Positions 19,683 through 32,842 of a stretch of 64,000 bases of DNA are shown here, one piece after another. The notes under the pieces were generated by a model. It worked only from the letters and a program-made list of their open reading frames with translations, made no database searches and had not been told where the DNA came from. The stretch comes from Marvania coccoides (lineage: Eukaryota; Chlorophyta; Trebouxiophyceae; Chlorellales; Chlorellaceae): NCBI GenBank assembly GCA_963854735.1, contig OY978101.1:1054001-1118000 (forward strand), read 5' to 3'. Both the position numbers and the translations under genes were made by a program. Numbering within the stretch: position 1 is the stretch's first letter; every line of letters begins with the position of its first letter.

Positions 19683-22600
19683 ATGAAAAATAAAAATTCG
19701 CAAAAACGCAAGCGTGAGCAAGCCGCCGTCAAAGAAGATATCTCCTGCCCACCCAAAGACCCAAAGAAGTCCGAGACCAAAACGCGCAAGATCGCGCACA
19801 CTTCTCCTCAAAGCCACCAGCTCAGCCCACTGCCTGAAGGCGCAGCGCTCACTCGCCGGCGAGCACAGGCCCTGGGAGCAGAACCCACCGAGGCCCAGGC
19901 GGAGCCCGAGCGATTTCTGAAGCAGCAAGCCAGACAGCAAACCCCAAGATCTAGACAGGAGAAGACTACAGCAGCACCACCGATGGAGCGACGCCCAAGC
20001 TCCGGCGGAGGGGTGAGTGGTAACTGCTCGTTGGCAGGGTTCACACGGCATTGAATAACCACGTTTTACGCCTTTATTTTCGCAGGGTACAGGGGAGGGA
20101 GACGAGGGCGATGGGAGGCACAGGTGAGTAGATCACAAACAAAATGTTTATTGATCAGTCCGATTTTTAGAAACCTCGAGTGTTCACGCCGGCCGCTTCT
20201 CTTACCCATTGCCTCCTCTCTCTGCAGCGCACTCCAAGGCCTGCTGCGCCGGCTGGGCGCTGGGTTCGAGGATGCCTTCCCCGGCATGGCGCTCATGGGC
20301 GGCGGGGGAGGTGCGCGCATCAAGTCCATCATGGCTATGCTGCGCGATGAGGACGAGTCTCAGGTCCTCACTGGCCTCACCGAGCTGTGCGAGTACGTTT
20401 CCATCTCTACAGAAGAGTCTATGGTCTCTTTTCCCATCGAGCAACTCGTGCCGCTGCTGGTGGGCTTCCTCTCGCACGAACACAACCCAGACGTGATGCT
20501 GCTGGCCGCGCGCGCGCTCACCTTCCTGGCCGACGTGTTCCCGCCAGCCAGCGTGTACATCATTCGTCACAACGCTGTTCAGGCATTTTGCACTCACCTA
20601 CTAAACATTGAGTACATCGACCTGGCGGAACAGAGCCTGCAGGCGCTGGAGAAGCTCTCGCACGAGCACCCCGGCAGCCTACTGCGCGCAGGCGCGCTGG
20701 TGGCCGTCCTTTCCTACATTGATTTTTTTCAGACCGGCGTGCAGCGTGTGGCGGTGGCTACCGCCGCCAATATCTGCCGGGGGCTCACCATGGAGCACGT
20801 GGATGCGGTGGCCACCGCCGCGCCCATCCTCATCACCCTCCTGCGCTACTCTGATGCCAAAATTGTGGACTCGGCCTGCCTGGCGCTGACCCGCATTGCC
20901 GAGGCCTTCTCCCGCAACCCGGCGCACCAAGAGATGCTCGTGGGCTTTGGACTCGTCGCCCCCATCGTGGAAATGCTGTCTGTCAACGAATCCGGCAGCA
21001 TTACCTCGCAGCTCTCAGCGTCGACGTTTTACGGCCTCATCAAGCTTTTGGCTACCTGCGCTGCCGGCTCCCACGTCGTGGCCGAGAGCCTGCTGCAGGC
21101 GGGGGTGTCTAGCACGTTGCACAACCTGCTGGCCACCTCTCCCCTGCTTTCCACTACGGGTTCTTCCCCCGGGAACGCTCTGCGCTCAGCGGGGCAGCTG
21201 CAGGACCTAGTGTCGCTGGCGGTACACCTGATGCCGGCTGTGCCAGAAGCCACTGCTGCGATGATGGCGGAGGCGCCGTATCCCGCTCCTGCAGAGCTGG
21301 CGGCAGCTGGGACCTCTGGCGGTGCTGCTGCTGGTGTGGAGGACTCTGCGCTGGCTGCCCACCTGCGAGAGAACCCTGGAGCAGCGGACCAGTTGGCTTC
21401 CGACCTGCTTCCCATGCTGATGAAGGTCCATTCCTCCAGCAGCACGCCCGATGTCAAACGCCAGTCCCGCATCGTAGTGGCGAAAATCCTGTACTATACC
21501 TCTCCGCCCATCCTGGGCGCGCTGCTAAACGACCTCCCCATCTCCAGCCTCATTGCGCGGCTGCTGCGCTCGGAGGACGCAGTCGTGGCGGCCCAGGCGA
21601 TGCAAATGGCAGAGCTGCTCATGCAGAAGCTGCCGGAAGCATACTCCAACTTCTTCATGAAGGAGGGAGTTGTTAGCGCGATGGAGGAGCTCGCGGCCAG
21701 TGCGCCCGCTGAGCCTGAGGCGGCTGAAGCGCCGGCAACGACTGCTGCTGCGCCCGACGGCGCTGTCAGGGATAGGACGAGGACCCGCACGCGTGCATCC
21801 ACAGAGAGCGGGAAGGAAAAAGAAGCAGCAGCTGCCGCGGCGACGGCTGCAGCGGCAGCGGCAATGCCATCGTCTCGCCAAACTCCCTCCTCCCGAACTC
21901 CTTCTGGTGCAGAGCTGCGCAGCGCGCTGGGCAGAGCCGCGCGCCGCTTCTGCACGCGCTACTTTGTCGACGAGCACGGAAAATCTCTCGGTAAGAAGAG
22001 CAGCTCAACAGACATTTACTCGATTTTTAATCAAAGGCGTCGAATACAAAATGCTCAACCCCTTTTTCTTGTATTTTTTATATTTCAGGCTGCTGCACTG
22101 AGGGGGTGCAGACTCTGGAGGAGATCTGCGGGCGTCTGCCCAACGCTGCCGCCCTTCAGGACCTCTTTTCTGCGCTTGAGGTCACGGGCGAGGCATCAAT
22201 TTCCACATTTGAGCTGCTCTCCAGCGGCATGCTGCGCGCGCTGCGCTCCTACCTCGAGGCCGACGACCTAATCGAAGAGAAAGACCCCGAGGGCCGCCGC
22301 TGGCGCCAGCTGGAGCGCCTGCAAGAGTTTGCCAATACAGCGCTGCCAGCCGGCTCCGGCGGGTCTCCCCCGCTGACCGTGCTGGTGGAGAAGCTGCACG
22401 CGGCGCTGGCAGCCACCGAGAAGTTTGAGGTTCGTGTCACCAACATGTCCTCCGTGCCCTCCTCCTACGGTTTCCTCCCCGACGCATTCTTTGGCGGCCG
22501 TGGCGGCGGCGGACTTTCCCGCTCTGGCGGCGGCTCCAGCGGCAGTTTTGCCGCTGGGCTGGCGGCGCTGAGCAACCCGTTCAAGATTCGCTTGGCTAGG

Positions 22601-25600
22601 GCCCCGGGAGACTCTTCCCTGAAGGATTATTCCACCAACGTTGTGCTCATCGAACCGCTGGCCACCATGGCCCAGGTTGAAGAGTTTCTTTGGGCCAGGG
22701 TTCAAAATCCGGCGCGACAGCCCGCCGCCCAGCCTCAATCGACCGCCGCCGCCGCCGCCGCTGCGGCTGCGGCTGCGGCAGCTGCTGCCGCGAACCCGGC
22801 GGAGGGCGGCAGCAGCCGCGGCCGTGGCGGGAAAGGCAGCGGCCGTGAGCCCAGCCGCAGTCGGCCCATCCCGCAGCCCGCTAACAAGCGTATGACACGC
22901 GCCCAGGCTCGTGCTGCTGCAGAGGCTGAAGTCCTCGGGCAGGACGGCGCCGCTGCTGGTGGCGAAGGCGGCGAAGGAGAGGAGGCAAAGCCCTCGGGAG
23001 CTGTTGCTGCAGGCGATGGTGGCAGCGGCGCTGTGGAGGGTGAAGAAGAGCCTGCTGCTGCTGGCATTCAGTCGCTGTGGCCTCACGAAGAGGGAGAGGA
23101 GGACGAAGATGACGAATTCGACGATGATGAGGAGATGGAGGACGGATACGTGGATGACGGGGAGTACCACGATGGTGAGGAACAGCAACATCCTGCCTTG
23201 TTGATGAGCGAATTTATTTATCATGTCACGAAAATTCCATTACTTGTTTCCTTTCCCATTTTTTTCTTTCTTTTGCAGAGGAAGACCTGTTGGACGCGGC
23301 TGCCATGCACGTCCACGACATGCATCTCGCGGAGGAGAGCCACCGGTCAGCCAGCCAGGGCGGGGCCTCTCGGCTACGCTCCAGCAGCGCAGCAGCAGCA
23401 GCTCCAGCATCCGCAGCCCCACCGACAGGAGGTGGCAGCGGCCCTGCCGCTGAAGGCTCAGGTGGGCGGTCCTACGCGCGGGCTGCCAGCGGAGGGGCAG
23501 CAGCTGGGACTGACGGCGGTGACCCTGCATTGGCCGGCGGCAGCGGCGGTGGTTCGGGTGGTGCCCCCGCCGCCCCTCGCCTGGCCTTCTACATCAACGG
23601 CCGCCTGATGGACCCTGGAACTAGCATCTTCCAGGCGGTGCGGTCCGCGCCTTCTGGCGCTGGCAGCAGCGCAGCGGCGGGCAGCGGGGCTGCTGCCAGC
23701 GGCCAAGACCTCGGCGCTCGGCTGTGGGGGCAGGTGCACACGCTGACTTACCGTCCCTACGAAGCCGCCATGCGCGACGCTGCGTCACTGGTCCTTAAAG
23801 AGGAGCCCATGGAGGTGGAAGGCGGAGAAGCTGCCGGCCATCCAGAAGCCGCCGGCCTGCTCTCCTCCCCGCTGTCTGAGCTGCTGGCGCAGCCGGCGGT
23901 GCTGCAGGGCGAGGCAGAGGAGCTCTCGGGCGCGTCTCTCGACTGCCTGGACGTTCTGGCAGTACTTTCTCGCGTGGAGGCAGTCAACCGCCTTGCTCAG
24001 CACCTCACGGCAGCTCTGGAGGGCCAGAGGGGGCGGGCAGTGGATTCCTCTGCGCCCGTGCCTGGCCACGTGCCTCGGGAGGCGTTCGTCAGCGGGCGGC
24101 TGGGGCCCAAGCTGGGACAGCAGCTCAAGGACGTGCTTTCTATTTGCTCAGGCACACTGCCGCCGTGGTGCACTGCTCTGGCGACGCACGCGCGCTTCCT
24201 GTTCCCCTTTGACGTGCGGCGGCAGCTCTTTTACTCCACTTCGTTCGGCATGGCGCGCGCGCTGCAGTACCTGCAGCAGTCGCAGGCAGCAGAGGCGGGC
24301 GCTGGCGGCGGCAACAGCGACCGCGACGGCGGGGCCCCTCACGTGGGCCGTGTGCAGCGCCAAAAGGTGCGCATCTCGCGCAGCCGCATTCTCGACTCGG
24401 CGCACCGCGTGTTTGAGACCTACGCCGGCGCCAAGAGCCAGCTTGAGGTATGTTTTTTTTGCACCATCATTTTTTTCAATACCGCTCTTGAAACATTTCA
24501 CGCCCAAACTAATTCTGATGCACTATTTTATTGTATCTACACTTTAGGTGGAGTTCTTTGGTGAAGTAGGCTCTGGCCTGGGGCCCACCCTCGAATTTTA
24601 CACCCTGCTGTCCCACGAGCTGCAGCGCCGCTCGCTGGGGCTGTGGCGGGACGAGGGGGTGACGGAGGGCGGCTCTGGAGACGCCGAAAAAGAGGAGAAG
24701 GATGGCAAGCTCGGCGGAGGCGCCGCGAAGGCTGACGTCATTGCCCGCGTGTTGCCGCGCACTGTCAGCGGGCCTGGACCGCTGCGCGGGGAGCTCAGCC
24801 GGGGGGCGATGGACGGTGTCACTGGCGAAAACTCTGCGGCAGATGCCGGCAGGGACGCCGATTTGGTGTCAGCGCCGTTTGGTCTTTTCCCGCTGCCGCT
24901 GCCGCCTGGCGCCGCCCGCCGCGATTCTGCACCCGTCATACGGCACTTTCGCCTGCTGGGCCGGGTGGTGGCCAAAGCACTGCAAGACTGCCGTTTATTG
25001 GACCTTCCTTTGTCCCCGGTTCTGTACCGCCTTTTGTTGGTCCGCCACGTCGACCTTCACACTCTGCGAGCAGTGGACCCTGGACTTAGTGCCTCGCTGG
25101 AGCGGTTGCACGCAGCGTACCGCGCTGCGGCAGGGGGCAGCCGCTCCGCCGTGGTGGATGGCTGCCCTGTGGAGGATCTCTGCCTGACATTTGTGCTGCC
25201 GGGTCAAGAAAGTCGGTGAGTTGACATATTCACTTATTTTTAAGGCTTTTTGGTGTGCATTGCCGTGTTCATGCATTCAATTAGTAGGAATGAGGAGATT
25301 GATGTGGATTCAGAATTCCTCATTCTTGAGCAACTTGAAAGACGACTATAAACCTCTCTCTATATTCTTCGCTTTCATTTAATTCTGTAGATACGAGCTG
25401 TGCCCTGGCGGGGCAGACCTGGCGGTCACCTCCGCCAACCTTCGGCAGTACATTGATGCCGTGGTGGACGCCACCCTGGGCAGCGGCGTGGCCGCGCAGG
25501 TCGACGCTTTCCGCACTGGCTTCGACTCGATTTTCCCGCTTTCTTCCCTGGACCTCTTCCACGAGGACGAGATCGAGGCCATGCTGTGCGGCACCGGCGA

Positions 25601-26066
25601 GGCATGGACCTGCGAGGGCCTGGCGGCCGTAATCAAGTTTGACCACGGGTACACCGCCGTCTCGCCTCCCATCGTGGCGTTGCTAGAGGTGCTCGCGGAG
25701 CTGGACCCCGTGGACCAGCGCCGCTTCTTGCGCTTCATTACCGGCTCCCCGCGCCTCCCGCCCGGCGGCGTGGCCGCCTTGCAGCCACGGTTGACGGTGG
25801 TCAGAAAAATTTCAGCGGCGGCGGGTGCAGAGCTGCTGGGCACCTCTGTGCCGGGATCTGAGGCGGGAGGGTCGCTGGTGGGTGGCATGAGCGTGCCTGC
25901 CGGCAGCGTGGGGGCTGGAATGAGGAGCGCAGCCGATGGGGACCTTCCGTCGGTGATGACCTGCGCCAACTACCTCAAACTGCCGCCCTACTCGTCAAAA
26001 GAGGTGCTGCGGGAGAGGCTGCTGTTTGCCGTTCGCGAGGGGCAGGGCAGCTTTGACCTGTCGTAA
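19683..26066 (+). CDS. UPL3: HECT-type E3 ubiquitin ligase, UPL3/UPL4 (TRIP12) type
   Basis: Transfers ubiquitin from E2 to substrate through a HECT cysteine; plant UPL3 acts in the nucleus and cytosol on transcription regulators. Seven exons join in phase: 19683-20012, 20086-20123, 20228-21990, 22089-23174, 23279-24447, 24548-25215 and 25391-26066 (about 1,909 aa; Arabidopsis UPL3 is 1,888). Order: basic N terminus, armadillo repeats starting ALQGLLRRLGAGFEDAFP and including NPDVMLLAARALTFLADV, low-complexity Ala/Gly/Glu linkers with poly-Ala near 22741-22790, then the HECT domain from VEFFGEVGSGLGPTLEFYT. The catalytic Cys (about residue 1876) is in PSVMTCANYLKLPPYS. The 38-nt exon 2 is supported only by phase and splice sites. 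Confidence 0.95.
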
Positions 26067-26544
26067 TGTTTGGAACGCCTTTATCGATGTATCGATGTAC
26101 TGGCGGCTGCAGTTCTCCCCATCATTCTTCCCTCTGCGTCTCCTGCTTCCTCGTTCTCTACAGCGAATTCTTTGTCCTTTTTCTCTTCTTTTAATCAATT
26201 ATCTTTCTGGCATTAATTCTCAAATATTATAATGTTTTCATATGCCCAATAACCACCGAGGATAATTAAGCTACAGTGTGCATGAAATACAAAAAGAAAA
26301 AAACATAGACGTTACTATTCACATGCTTAGTGTAATTGTACTTTTGAATATTTTCCATATCTCTTGCCTTGTATTCTACTGCATTTTATATTTGAAAAAG
26401 CGCGTTTGTGGTGTGACTGAAAGCATTACATACAAACAATATAAAGCATTTCTTCATCTTATTTCAATAGGCAGCCGGAAAATTCCCTATTCCGTCAGTT
26501 GAATAGAATGAAAATATAAATAATCACCACACCATTTCATTCAA
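26067..26544. other. Convergent 3' region (UPL3 / HLB1-like)
   Basis: 478 bp, AT-rich. It holds plus-strand TGTAA at 26331-26335 (for UPL3) and minus-strand TGTAA at 26430-26426 (for the HLB1-like gene). No gene seen. Confidence 0.6.
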
Positions 26545-28066
26545 CTAACTACCCTGCCGCTGCTGTTGCTGCATCGGCCGTTGCCTCCTCGTCAGCAGTG
26601 CCTGTTGCAGCGCATCTGCACCGCCCTCGTTCCTTGCAATAATCCCCAGCATGCGCAGCGCATCCACCCACCCCTCCGCTTCCTCCCTTTCTTCCGCCAC
26701 CAAAAACATCCCCCGAGGGTTGTCCTTCAGGCCCAGCCACACCGCCACACCAGCAGGCAAGCTCGGGTCTTGACACACGTGAGATGAAACCACATCCACC
26801 ACGTCGACAGCGATATTAGGCAGCGCGCCCGGCACCGAGCGCACCCCCTCCCCTGGCGGCGGCCTCACCGTCTGCAGCGTAATCGCATCTAACGCCCACC
26901 AGGCGGGGACCCAGGACTCCTCTGGGCTGTCTGCGCTGCCGGGGGCGGCCACCATGAGGCGCCCCGTGCGGAGGTATGGCAACGGCAGCAGCCGCTGCAC
27001 TGCGATGAGCGAGTCCTGGTAGATTTTAACGTCGGGTTGGAGGGCAAAAGCGAGCATGATGTAGGAAGCTGCGTGGGCGAAGGCCGCCCGGGCGTGCTTG
27101 TCGTCTGTGGGGTGATATCTGGGGGAGGCGGGGGCAGGAGAGGATGGTGCGGGGGCTGAAGAAACGGCACCAGGGGTATTGAGTTTGGTAGCGGCAGTAG
27201 AAGAGGCGCTCTCGCTGCTGCTGCCCAGCATGCGGTCCGAGATGCTGCACGCGTGTGAGTACAAAACCGTGCCTACAGATTAAATAATTGGCAAGAGAGA
27301 AAGATATCATCAGTCGAGTCGAAACTAGTAATATCAATTGTTAAACTACCAAGTTAACAAGAAGCACGCATTCTCTAAAGATGAGGTAAATACACGACTT
27401 ACCGAGGTTGTAGCAGAACCTAGAGGTCAATTTGGCGTCAGGGTACAAACGGATGGCCGCTCTGAACCTCGCCACCGCCGGCCACAGCAACGCCGGCCGC
27501 TCGCTGGGCGGCGCCAACCCCGCCAGCTCCTGCAGCACCAGCGCCCAGTTGTTGAGCGCCTGGGGGGTATTGGGATCGATTTTCACAGCCTCTGCATATT
27601 TTTCTGCCGCTGCTGTCAGGAATCGAGCCGCCTCCGCCCCTCCGCTGGGCTTCTTCAGCCGCGCGATGTCGCTCAACGCCACCGCATGGTTGAAGGGCAC
27701 GATGGCCATGGCTGCTGGCCCAGGGCGCAGCTGGTCCGCCACCTCGTACACAGCGCAGGCGCTCTGCAGCAGGGCCAGCTGGTCGGCGACGGAAGAGCCC
27801 AGCCCCGACGCCAGCTCCTGCAGGTTCAGTCCGTGCTGCAGCACAGCGTCGAAGTCTGTAGGGTGCTGGCTGGCAATATTGCCGCTGTGCAGGGCAGCGG
27901 TGGCAGCCTCGTTGAGGGCTGGGATGCTCAAAAGGTGGGAGGGAATGGCCCAGAAGGAGCCGGTGGCGGTCGGCACCTCCTCCTCGCCCGTGGATTCTTG
28001 GGCTTTGTAGGTTGTGCGGACGGGGGAGCGGTCTAGCAGCTTTGCTGCCTCGTGGAGTTCAGCCAT
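26545..28066 (-). CDS. HLB1: HLB1-like TPR protein with C-terminal PH-like domain
   Basis: Two exons, 28066-27403 and 27272-26545, join in phase (463 aa). The N-terminal half contains TPR-like helices (LNLQELASGLGSSVADQ, then NNWALVLQELAGLAPP, then RFRAAIRLYPD). The middle has the family stretch DSLIAVQRLLPLPYLRTG. The C-terminal part (AVDVVDVVSSHVCQ to EEAEGWVDALRML) resembles the PH-like domain of plant HLB1, a trans-Golgi protein linking endomembrane traffic to actin. Assignment rests on remembered similarity of these blocks; a generic TPR/PH protein is the alternative. The linker at 27130-27230 is low complexity (Ser/Ala/Pro). Divergent from the ASNSD1-like gene over 308 bp. Confidence 0.75.
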
Positions 28067-28374
28067 GGTTGAGGCCTTGTGTTTCTCCGTTTAAGGGTTG
28101 ACTATCGTTCAATTGTCGCAGTGGGGGCGTTTATCGACGCGTTTTAGCGCGAGAAAAGAATAAATGGTTAACTCTGAAATTATTTTGTAGAAATTTTATG
28201 GGCGATTCAAGCGCTCCCGGGGGTTATGGACAGAGGAAAATCATCGATGTATGAATCAAAAGCAGATCAATTAAAATTATTGATATAAATTATTGGTGCT
28301 TGACAGACCAGCTCTCAAAAGACCCCCTTCACCAATGTGTGAGCTAATTATAATTCCAAACCTGTTATAAACAA
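28067..28374. promoter_or_regulatory. Shared divergent promoter region (HLB1-like / ASNSD1-like)
   Basis: 308 bp between two divergent start codons. AT-rich on the right, with no recognisable specific site. Confidence 0.4.
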
Positions 28375-30382
28375 ATGTGCGGCATCCTATTCATTGTGGA
28401 TGCCTTAGCATGGCAAAACACGGAACAGGCAAAGCCCGTTGACAGTCATCAACAAAAATTTGAAGCCAGCCACTTCGCCGAGGGCCTTGCGTGCCGTGGA
28501 CCAGACCAAACAGGCGTGATTAATATCGACGTGCGTTTGATACGCCACCCAACTCCCTCTCTGCAGTGAAATTGTAAAGGAATGCACTCTTTCTGCAGGC
28601 GGTTGGCGGCGGAGGAACCCTCACTTTCGCCAGCTCCCTCCTTCAGCTGCGAGGATGCCAGCCCACAGCCACTCCCCACATCGACGCACCATCTGGCAAC
28701 ATTCTGTTGTGGAATGGAGAGATTTTCGGCGGTTTGGAAGTTCCAGCAGGTGCCAACGACGGCCATGCGCTGTTGCAGCAGCTAACGCAGAGCGCGGGCA
28801 CCCCAGGAGGCACCTCTGGAGTGATATCAAAGCTGCGTGGCCCCTGGGCTCTTGTGTTCTGGCATGCAGCGACGAAAACGCTGTGGTTTGGGAGAGATGT
28901 GTTGGGCCGAAGAAGCCTCCTACTGCACCCCCCAACCCCGCTGGGAAGCCAAGGAAGCACGCTGGGGCAGTTCATATTAACCTCGTCGATGCCTCTCGCG
29001 GCTGACGTGGATTGCAGAGGTTTTTGCGAGCTGCAGCCTGGCATTTACTCAGCCGACATAAGATTTGAGCAAAGCGGCAGCATGGAGGTCGGAGAACCCA
29101 GAAAATTCGACTGGGAGGACGAGGCGCTCGTACGAATTCAATTGTTCGACCGTTCGCCTGCACTAATAAGCCCTGGAAAAGGCAACAGCGCTGCTGAAGG
29201 GGACCAGATGGATGATGCAGAATCGGCTAGAAGTTTGCAAGAAGAAGCGACGCAAGACCTGCTTCGTGTGCTGCGAGAAGCCGTTGCCACCAGGTGCCGC
29301 TGTATCAACGCCCTCTATGCCGCTGATATGGGTCCCTCCGACCCCCAGCCATCTAGAATTTTGATACTATTCAGTGGAGGCGCCGACTCAACGCTCTTGG
29401 CAGCTCTGGCCCACGAAGCGCTGCCCCCAGACGAGCCCATCGACCTGCTGTCCATCTGCTTTGACGGTGGCTCCTCCCCCGATCGATTGTCAGCCCTGGA
29501 CGCCTTTGAAGAGCTGAGGTAGTTTCTTCTTATACAGCATTTGGACAAGTCAATTCCATACGTATTCGCTTTAGCTGACAATGCTATCATTTAATTTTCA
29601 GTTCGATAGCTCCAAACCGTCGGTGGCGTCTCCTTGCTGCTGATCGGACGCTGCAAGACCTGGAGGCGGCGCGGGCGCGCCTGCTGCGCCTGCTAGCCCC
29701 TTCCGACACAGTCATGGACCTCAACATCGGCGCAGCGCTGTGGCTGGCAGCAGCTGGAGTCGGCAGTTTGGTGCGCCTAAATGATGCCACAATTTCAAGC
29801 GGCGAAACCAGCAGCAGCAGGCAAGACAATAGAGGAGAAGCAGGAGATGGGTGTGAGAACGGCAGCGAAATTACTGCTGAGCAGCTGGGGCAAGAATTTT
29901 GTTCAGCGGCAAGATGTGTCTTACTAGGCCACGGCGCCGACGAGCTTTTTGGCGGGTACGGGCGGCACAGAACAAAGTTCAAAGCGGGCGGGTGGCAGGG
30001 GCTCGCGGAGGAGCTGGAGCTGGACGTCAAGCGGCTGTGGGTGCGAAATTTGGGGCGTGACGACCGGCTGATTGCAGACAGAGGGCGGGAGGCGCGACAC
30101 CCTTTTCTGGATGAAAGCGTGGTGGAGGCAGCGCTGCAGTGGCCGTTGCCGGCGCTGACGGATCTGCGGCTGCCGCCTGGGGAGGGGGATAAGCTGGCAT
30201 TGCGGGGGTGCTTGCGGGCGTTGGGACTGCCGAGAGCAGCAAGCCGGGTGAAGAGAGCGATACAGTTTGGGACTCGGCTGGCGCAGGCCTCAAACCGGGC
30301 GGAGTTCGGGGGCACCAAGAGAGCCAATGCGCGCAGTGCGGGCAGCTTGAGGCTCGGAGAAATTGGAGCCCTCCAGCCTTGA
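28375..30382 (+). CDS. ASNSD1: Asparagine synthetase domain-containing protein 1 (ASNSD1-like)
   Basis: Three exons join in phase: 28375-28530, 28599-29518 and 29602-30382 (618 aa). It starts MCGILFIV, placing a class II glutamine amidotransferase cysteine at position 2. The glutaminase-like half has GNILLWNGEIFGGL; the synthetase half has the PP-loop FSGGADSTLLAAL and GHGADELFGGYGRHR, EARHPFLDESVV. This matches the ASNSD1 family, distinct from true asparagine synthetases and of unproven activity. Inserts rich in Ser, Gln and acidic residues (around 29170-29240 and 29790-29880) are not typical and look like lineage-specific loops. No TGTAA was noticed just after the stop. Confidence 0.9.
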
Positions 30383-30981
30383 AATAAACCCTCGCTACCT
30401 CCTGTTGTTCCTGAACCTCAAAGAAGGGTATTCCTTTTTTTCTTCGGTCTCAGGCGTCAAAGAAGCAGTGAAATTATGCACCCCGCCCCGGCAGCGACAA
30501 ACGGTTATTGGTTTTGACGCTGCCAGAGGTGGGAGCCGCGACGTTCGGCATACATGGCGCGCAACCAGGAGAGTCCGATGTAAGAGTACTTAAGATTTCA
30601 TTTTGAAAGATAGAACAACAACAACAACAACAAATATTTCAAGACTTTAAGACTTTAAGACCTCTCTACTTTACTTTAGAACAATTCCATTTCAATTTCT
30701 CATGATGAAAATGAGGGAAGAAAAAGAAAGTCGAGTCGAGTCGTTAGAATTCCGATCATTTTCGGTAAAAAATTCCTGTTTTATTAATTCATGCACACAA
30801 TTAAAATCAATCTTAAAGGGGTTTTACCATCTCCAGCTGCAGAATTTCTCCAAGCAGCCCTCCCCGCGACAACATAACAACAAAAAAACTTTTTTTCGGA
30901 TCTGATCGAACGTGACGCACTGGTAAGGACGCCATCCGCTTTCTACAACATACTTGGAAATACCTCCTTGATCTTATGTAG
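30383..30981. other. Intergenic region, ASNSD1-like to GATA-type gene
   Basis: 599 bp, AT-rich, with a short AAC microsatellite at about 30614-30633. It probably holds the 3' UTR of one gene and the promoter of the next. No gene seen. Confidence 0.55.
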
Positions 30982-31085
30982 ATGTCTGCCGCGTGCTCCG
31001 GCCCGCTGAATTTGCTGCACTCGCGGGTAACCGTCATTGTAGGCTAACCGAGCCAATTTTCTGCCCGCAGAGCGAACCAGGCCCG

Positions 31086-32842
31086 ATGGATTCTCCCGAC
31101 AGTCCTGTTGGGAGCGGTGGGAAGCTGTCCGCAGAGCTCCGCACGAAGGCGGACCTTGCGGAGGCTCTTGCATTCCCTTCAATGAACAAGCGTGACGACT
31201 TGCGAATTGCGGCGTTGGAGAAGTACGCCGCGGAACGGTCCAAAGGGTGAGCGTCTTTTTTGTGAATTTTTGGAGGGGCCCGCAACCGCCCAATTATTTG
31301 TTTCACTCGCACTCCACATCAATGCTCAATTCCCAACCACCCTCGTCACTCGCCCTCATTTCCCCGCAGAACCGAGTCTTTCCCGCTCATCCCGGCTGCA
31401 AACGTGTACCACTCCCCGAACAAGACTGCCAGCACCCTTGGCTCCGACACCGTGCTCGGGCACGACCTGTCGCTGCGGCGCCAAGGCTCTGGCACCTTTT
31501 CCACGGGTGCCATCCCCCGCAGCAGCCGCAACACCTCCCCGGCGAAGCGCCCCACAGCTGCAGTACTGGAAAACTACGAGGATATCGTGGGGCGCGCGTC
31601 CACGGCCTCCCCCAGCCAAGATAACAACGCCGCTACCGATGAGCGTTACCACTCCGCTGAGGTTGCTCAGCCTGCAGCCAGCGACGACCGCAAGGGCTGC
31701 GGCCTGGATTTCTTGCTGCAGGCCTGCGACATCCTGGAGCCCGTGGGCAGCGCCCCTCTGGGCAGCATCGATGCTGCAGTGGAGGGCCATTGCGCTCAGG
31801 ACCAGGCGCAGCAGCCCACCCGCGCCCACCGCCGCGCCCGGTCTTTCACCGAAGAGGCCGCCAGGTACTCTCCCGCGCACTCTTCAGACGACGAGGAGTA
31901 CCGCCCCTCCCGGCGGGGCCGCCAGATGGGCGGACGCAGGGCGGCAGCCACCGCCGCGCGCGCCGCCTCCGCGGCTGCCGCTCCCCGCGAAGCAATGGCG
32001 ACTGCCTCCGCGCCCGCAGCCCCCGCTGCGGCCGGCAGCACCGGCTCTGCCCGTTGGGAGCGTGGCCTTGTGACTGGGCCGTGCACCAACCCCGACTGTG
32101 AGCACCCCTACGACTCCCCCCAGTGGCGCAAAGGCCCGCCCCAGAACCCCATCCTCTGCAACGCCTGCGGAACCCGCTGGCTGCGCAACGGCACCCTCAA
32201 ACCCCTAGTGGTGAGTTGATTGTTGGTTGAATTTTTCGATTGTAAGTCATAGTGCTAAATTTTGATTATTTGGTTTGATGTGTGCAGCCCCGACGCGGAA
32301 TTCGTTACGGCAAGGCGCGCCCCAAGGGCAGCGTGAAGGCGGCCGCAGAGGCCAAGGCGGAGGCGGCTGCCCGCGCAAAAGCTGCTGCGGAGGCCAAACG
32401 CGCTGAAGCGGCACAGCGACGACAGCTGGAGGCGATGGTGGAAGAGGAGGAATACGAGGAGACCACAGACGCTGAACCCATGGTGGAGCACTCTACAGGG
32501 GGAGCTACCACGCCCACAGACATTTTCCCTACCGTGCTGCCGACCATCCCAGGTCTGGCCGCAGCGGGCCCTCTGTTCCCCTTTTTTAGCAACATCTCCG
32601 ACCCTGTCGCGCTGCAGCAGCAGCTGGAGGCGATGACGGCTGCGGCTCAGGCCGCACAGCAGGCGCTGGCGGTCGCCCAGGCGGCCATGGCGCAGCGCGC
32701 CGAAGGGCTGCCGATGAAGCCTGCAGGCGTGCCGCCGCGCCCTGTGTTCCACATTCAGGCGGTGGCGGGGACTGCCTTCCCAGGGACATTCCCCTCGGCT
32801 ACTGGCGGAGATGAGCCCATGCAAACTGATTTTATGAGCTAA
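31086..32842 (+). CDS. GATA-type zinc-finger protein with CX4C finger
   Basis: Exons 31086-31246, 31370-32210 and 32288-32842 join in phase (518 aa from the ATG at 31086). The frame is open further 5', and a tiny exon 30982-31026 (starting MSAACSGP) could join through a 44-nt intron to add about 20 residues. The finger reads CTNPDCEHPYDSPQW then LCNACGTRW, that is C-x4-C-x19-C-x2-C; classical GATA fingers have CX2C in the first pair. The flanks are Arg/Ser-rich, and the C-terminal half is Ala/Lys/Gln-rich with an acidic EEEEYEE block and coiled-coil tendency. Probably a nuclear DNA-binding regulator. Its target is unknown. Confidence 0.8.
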
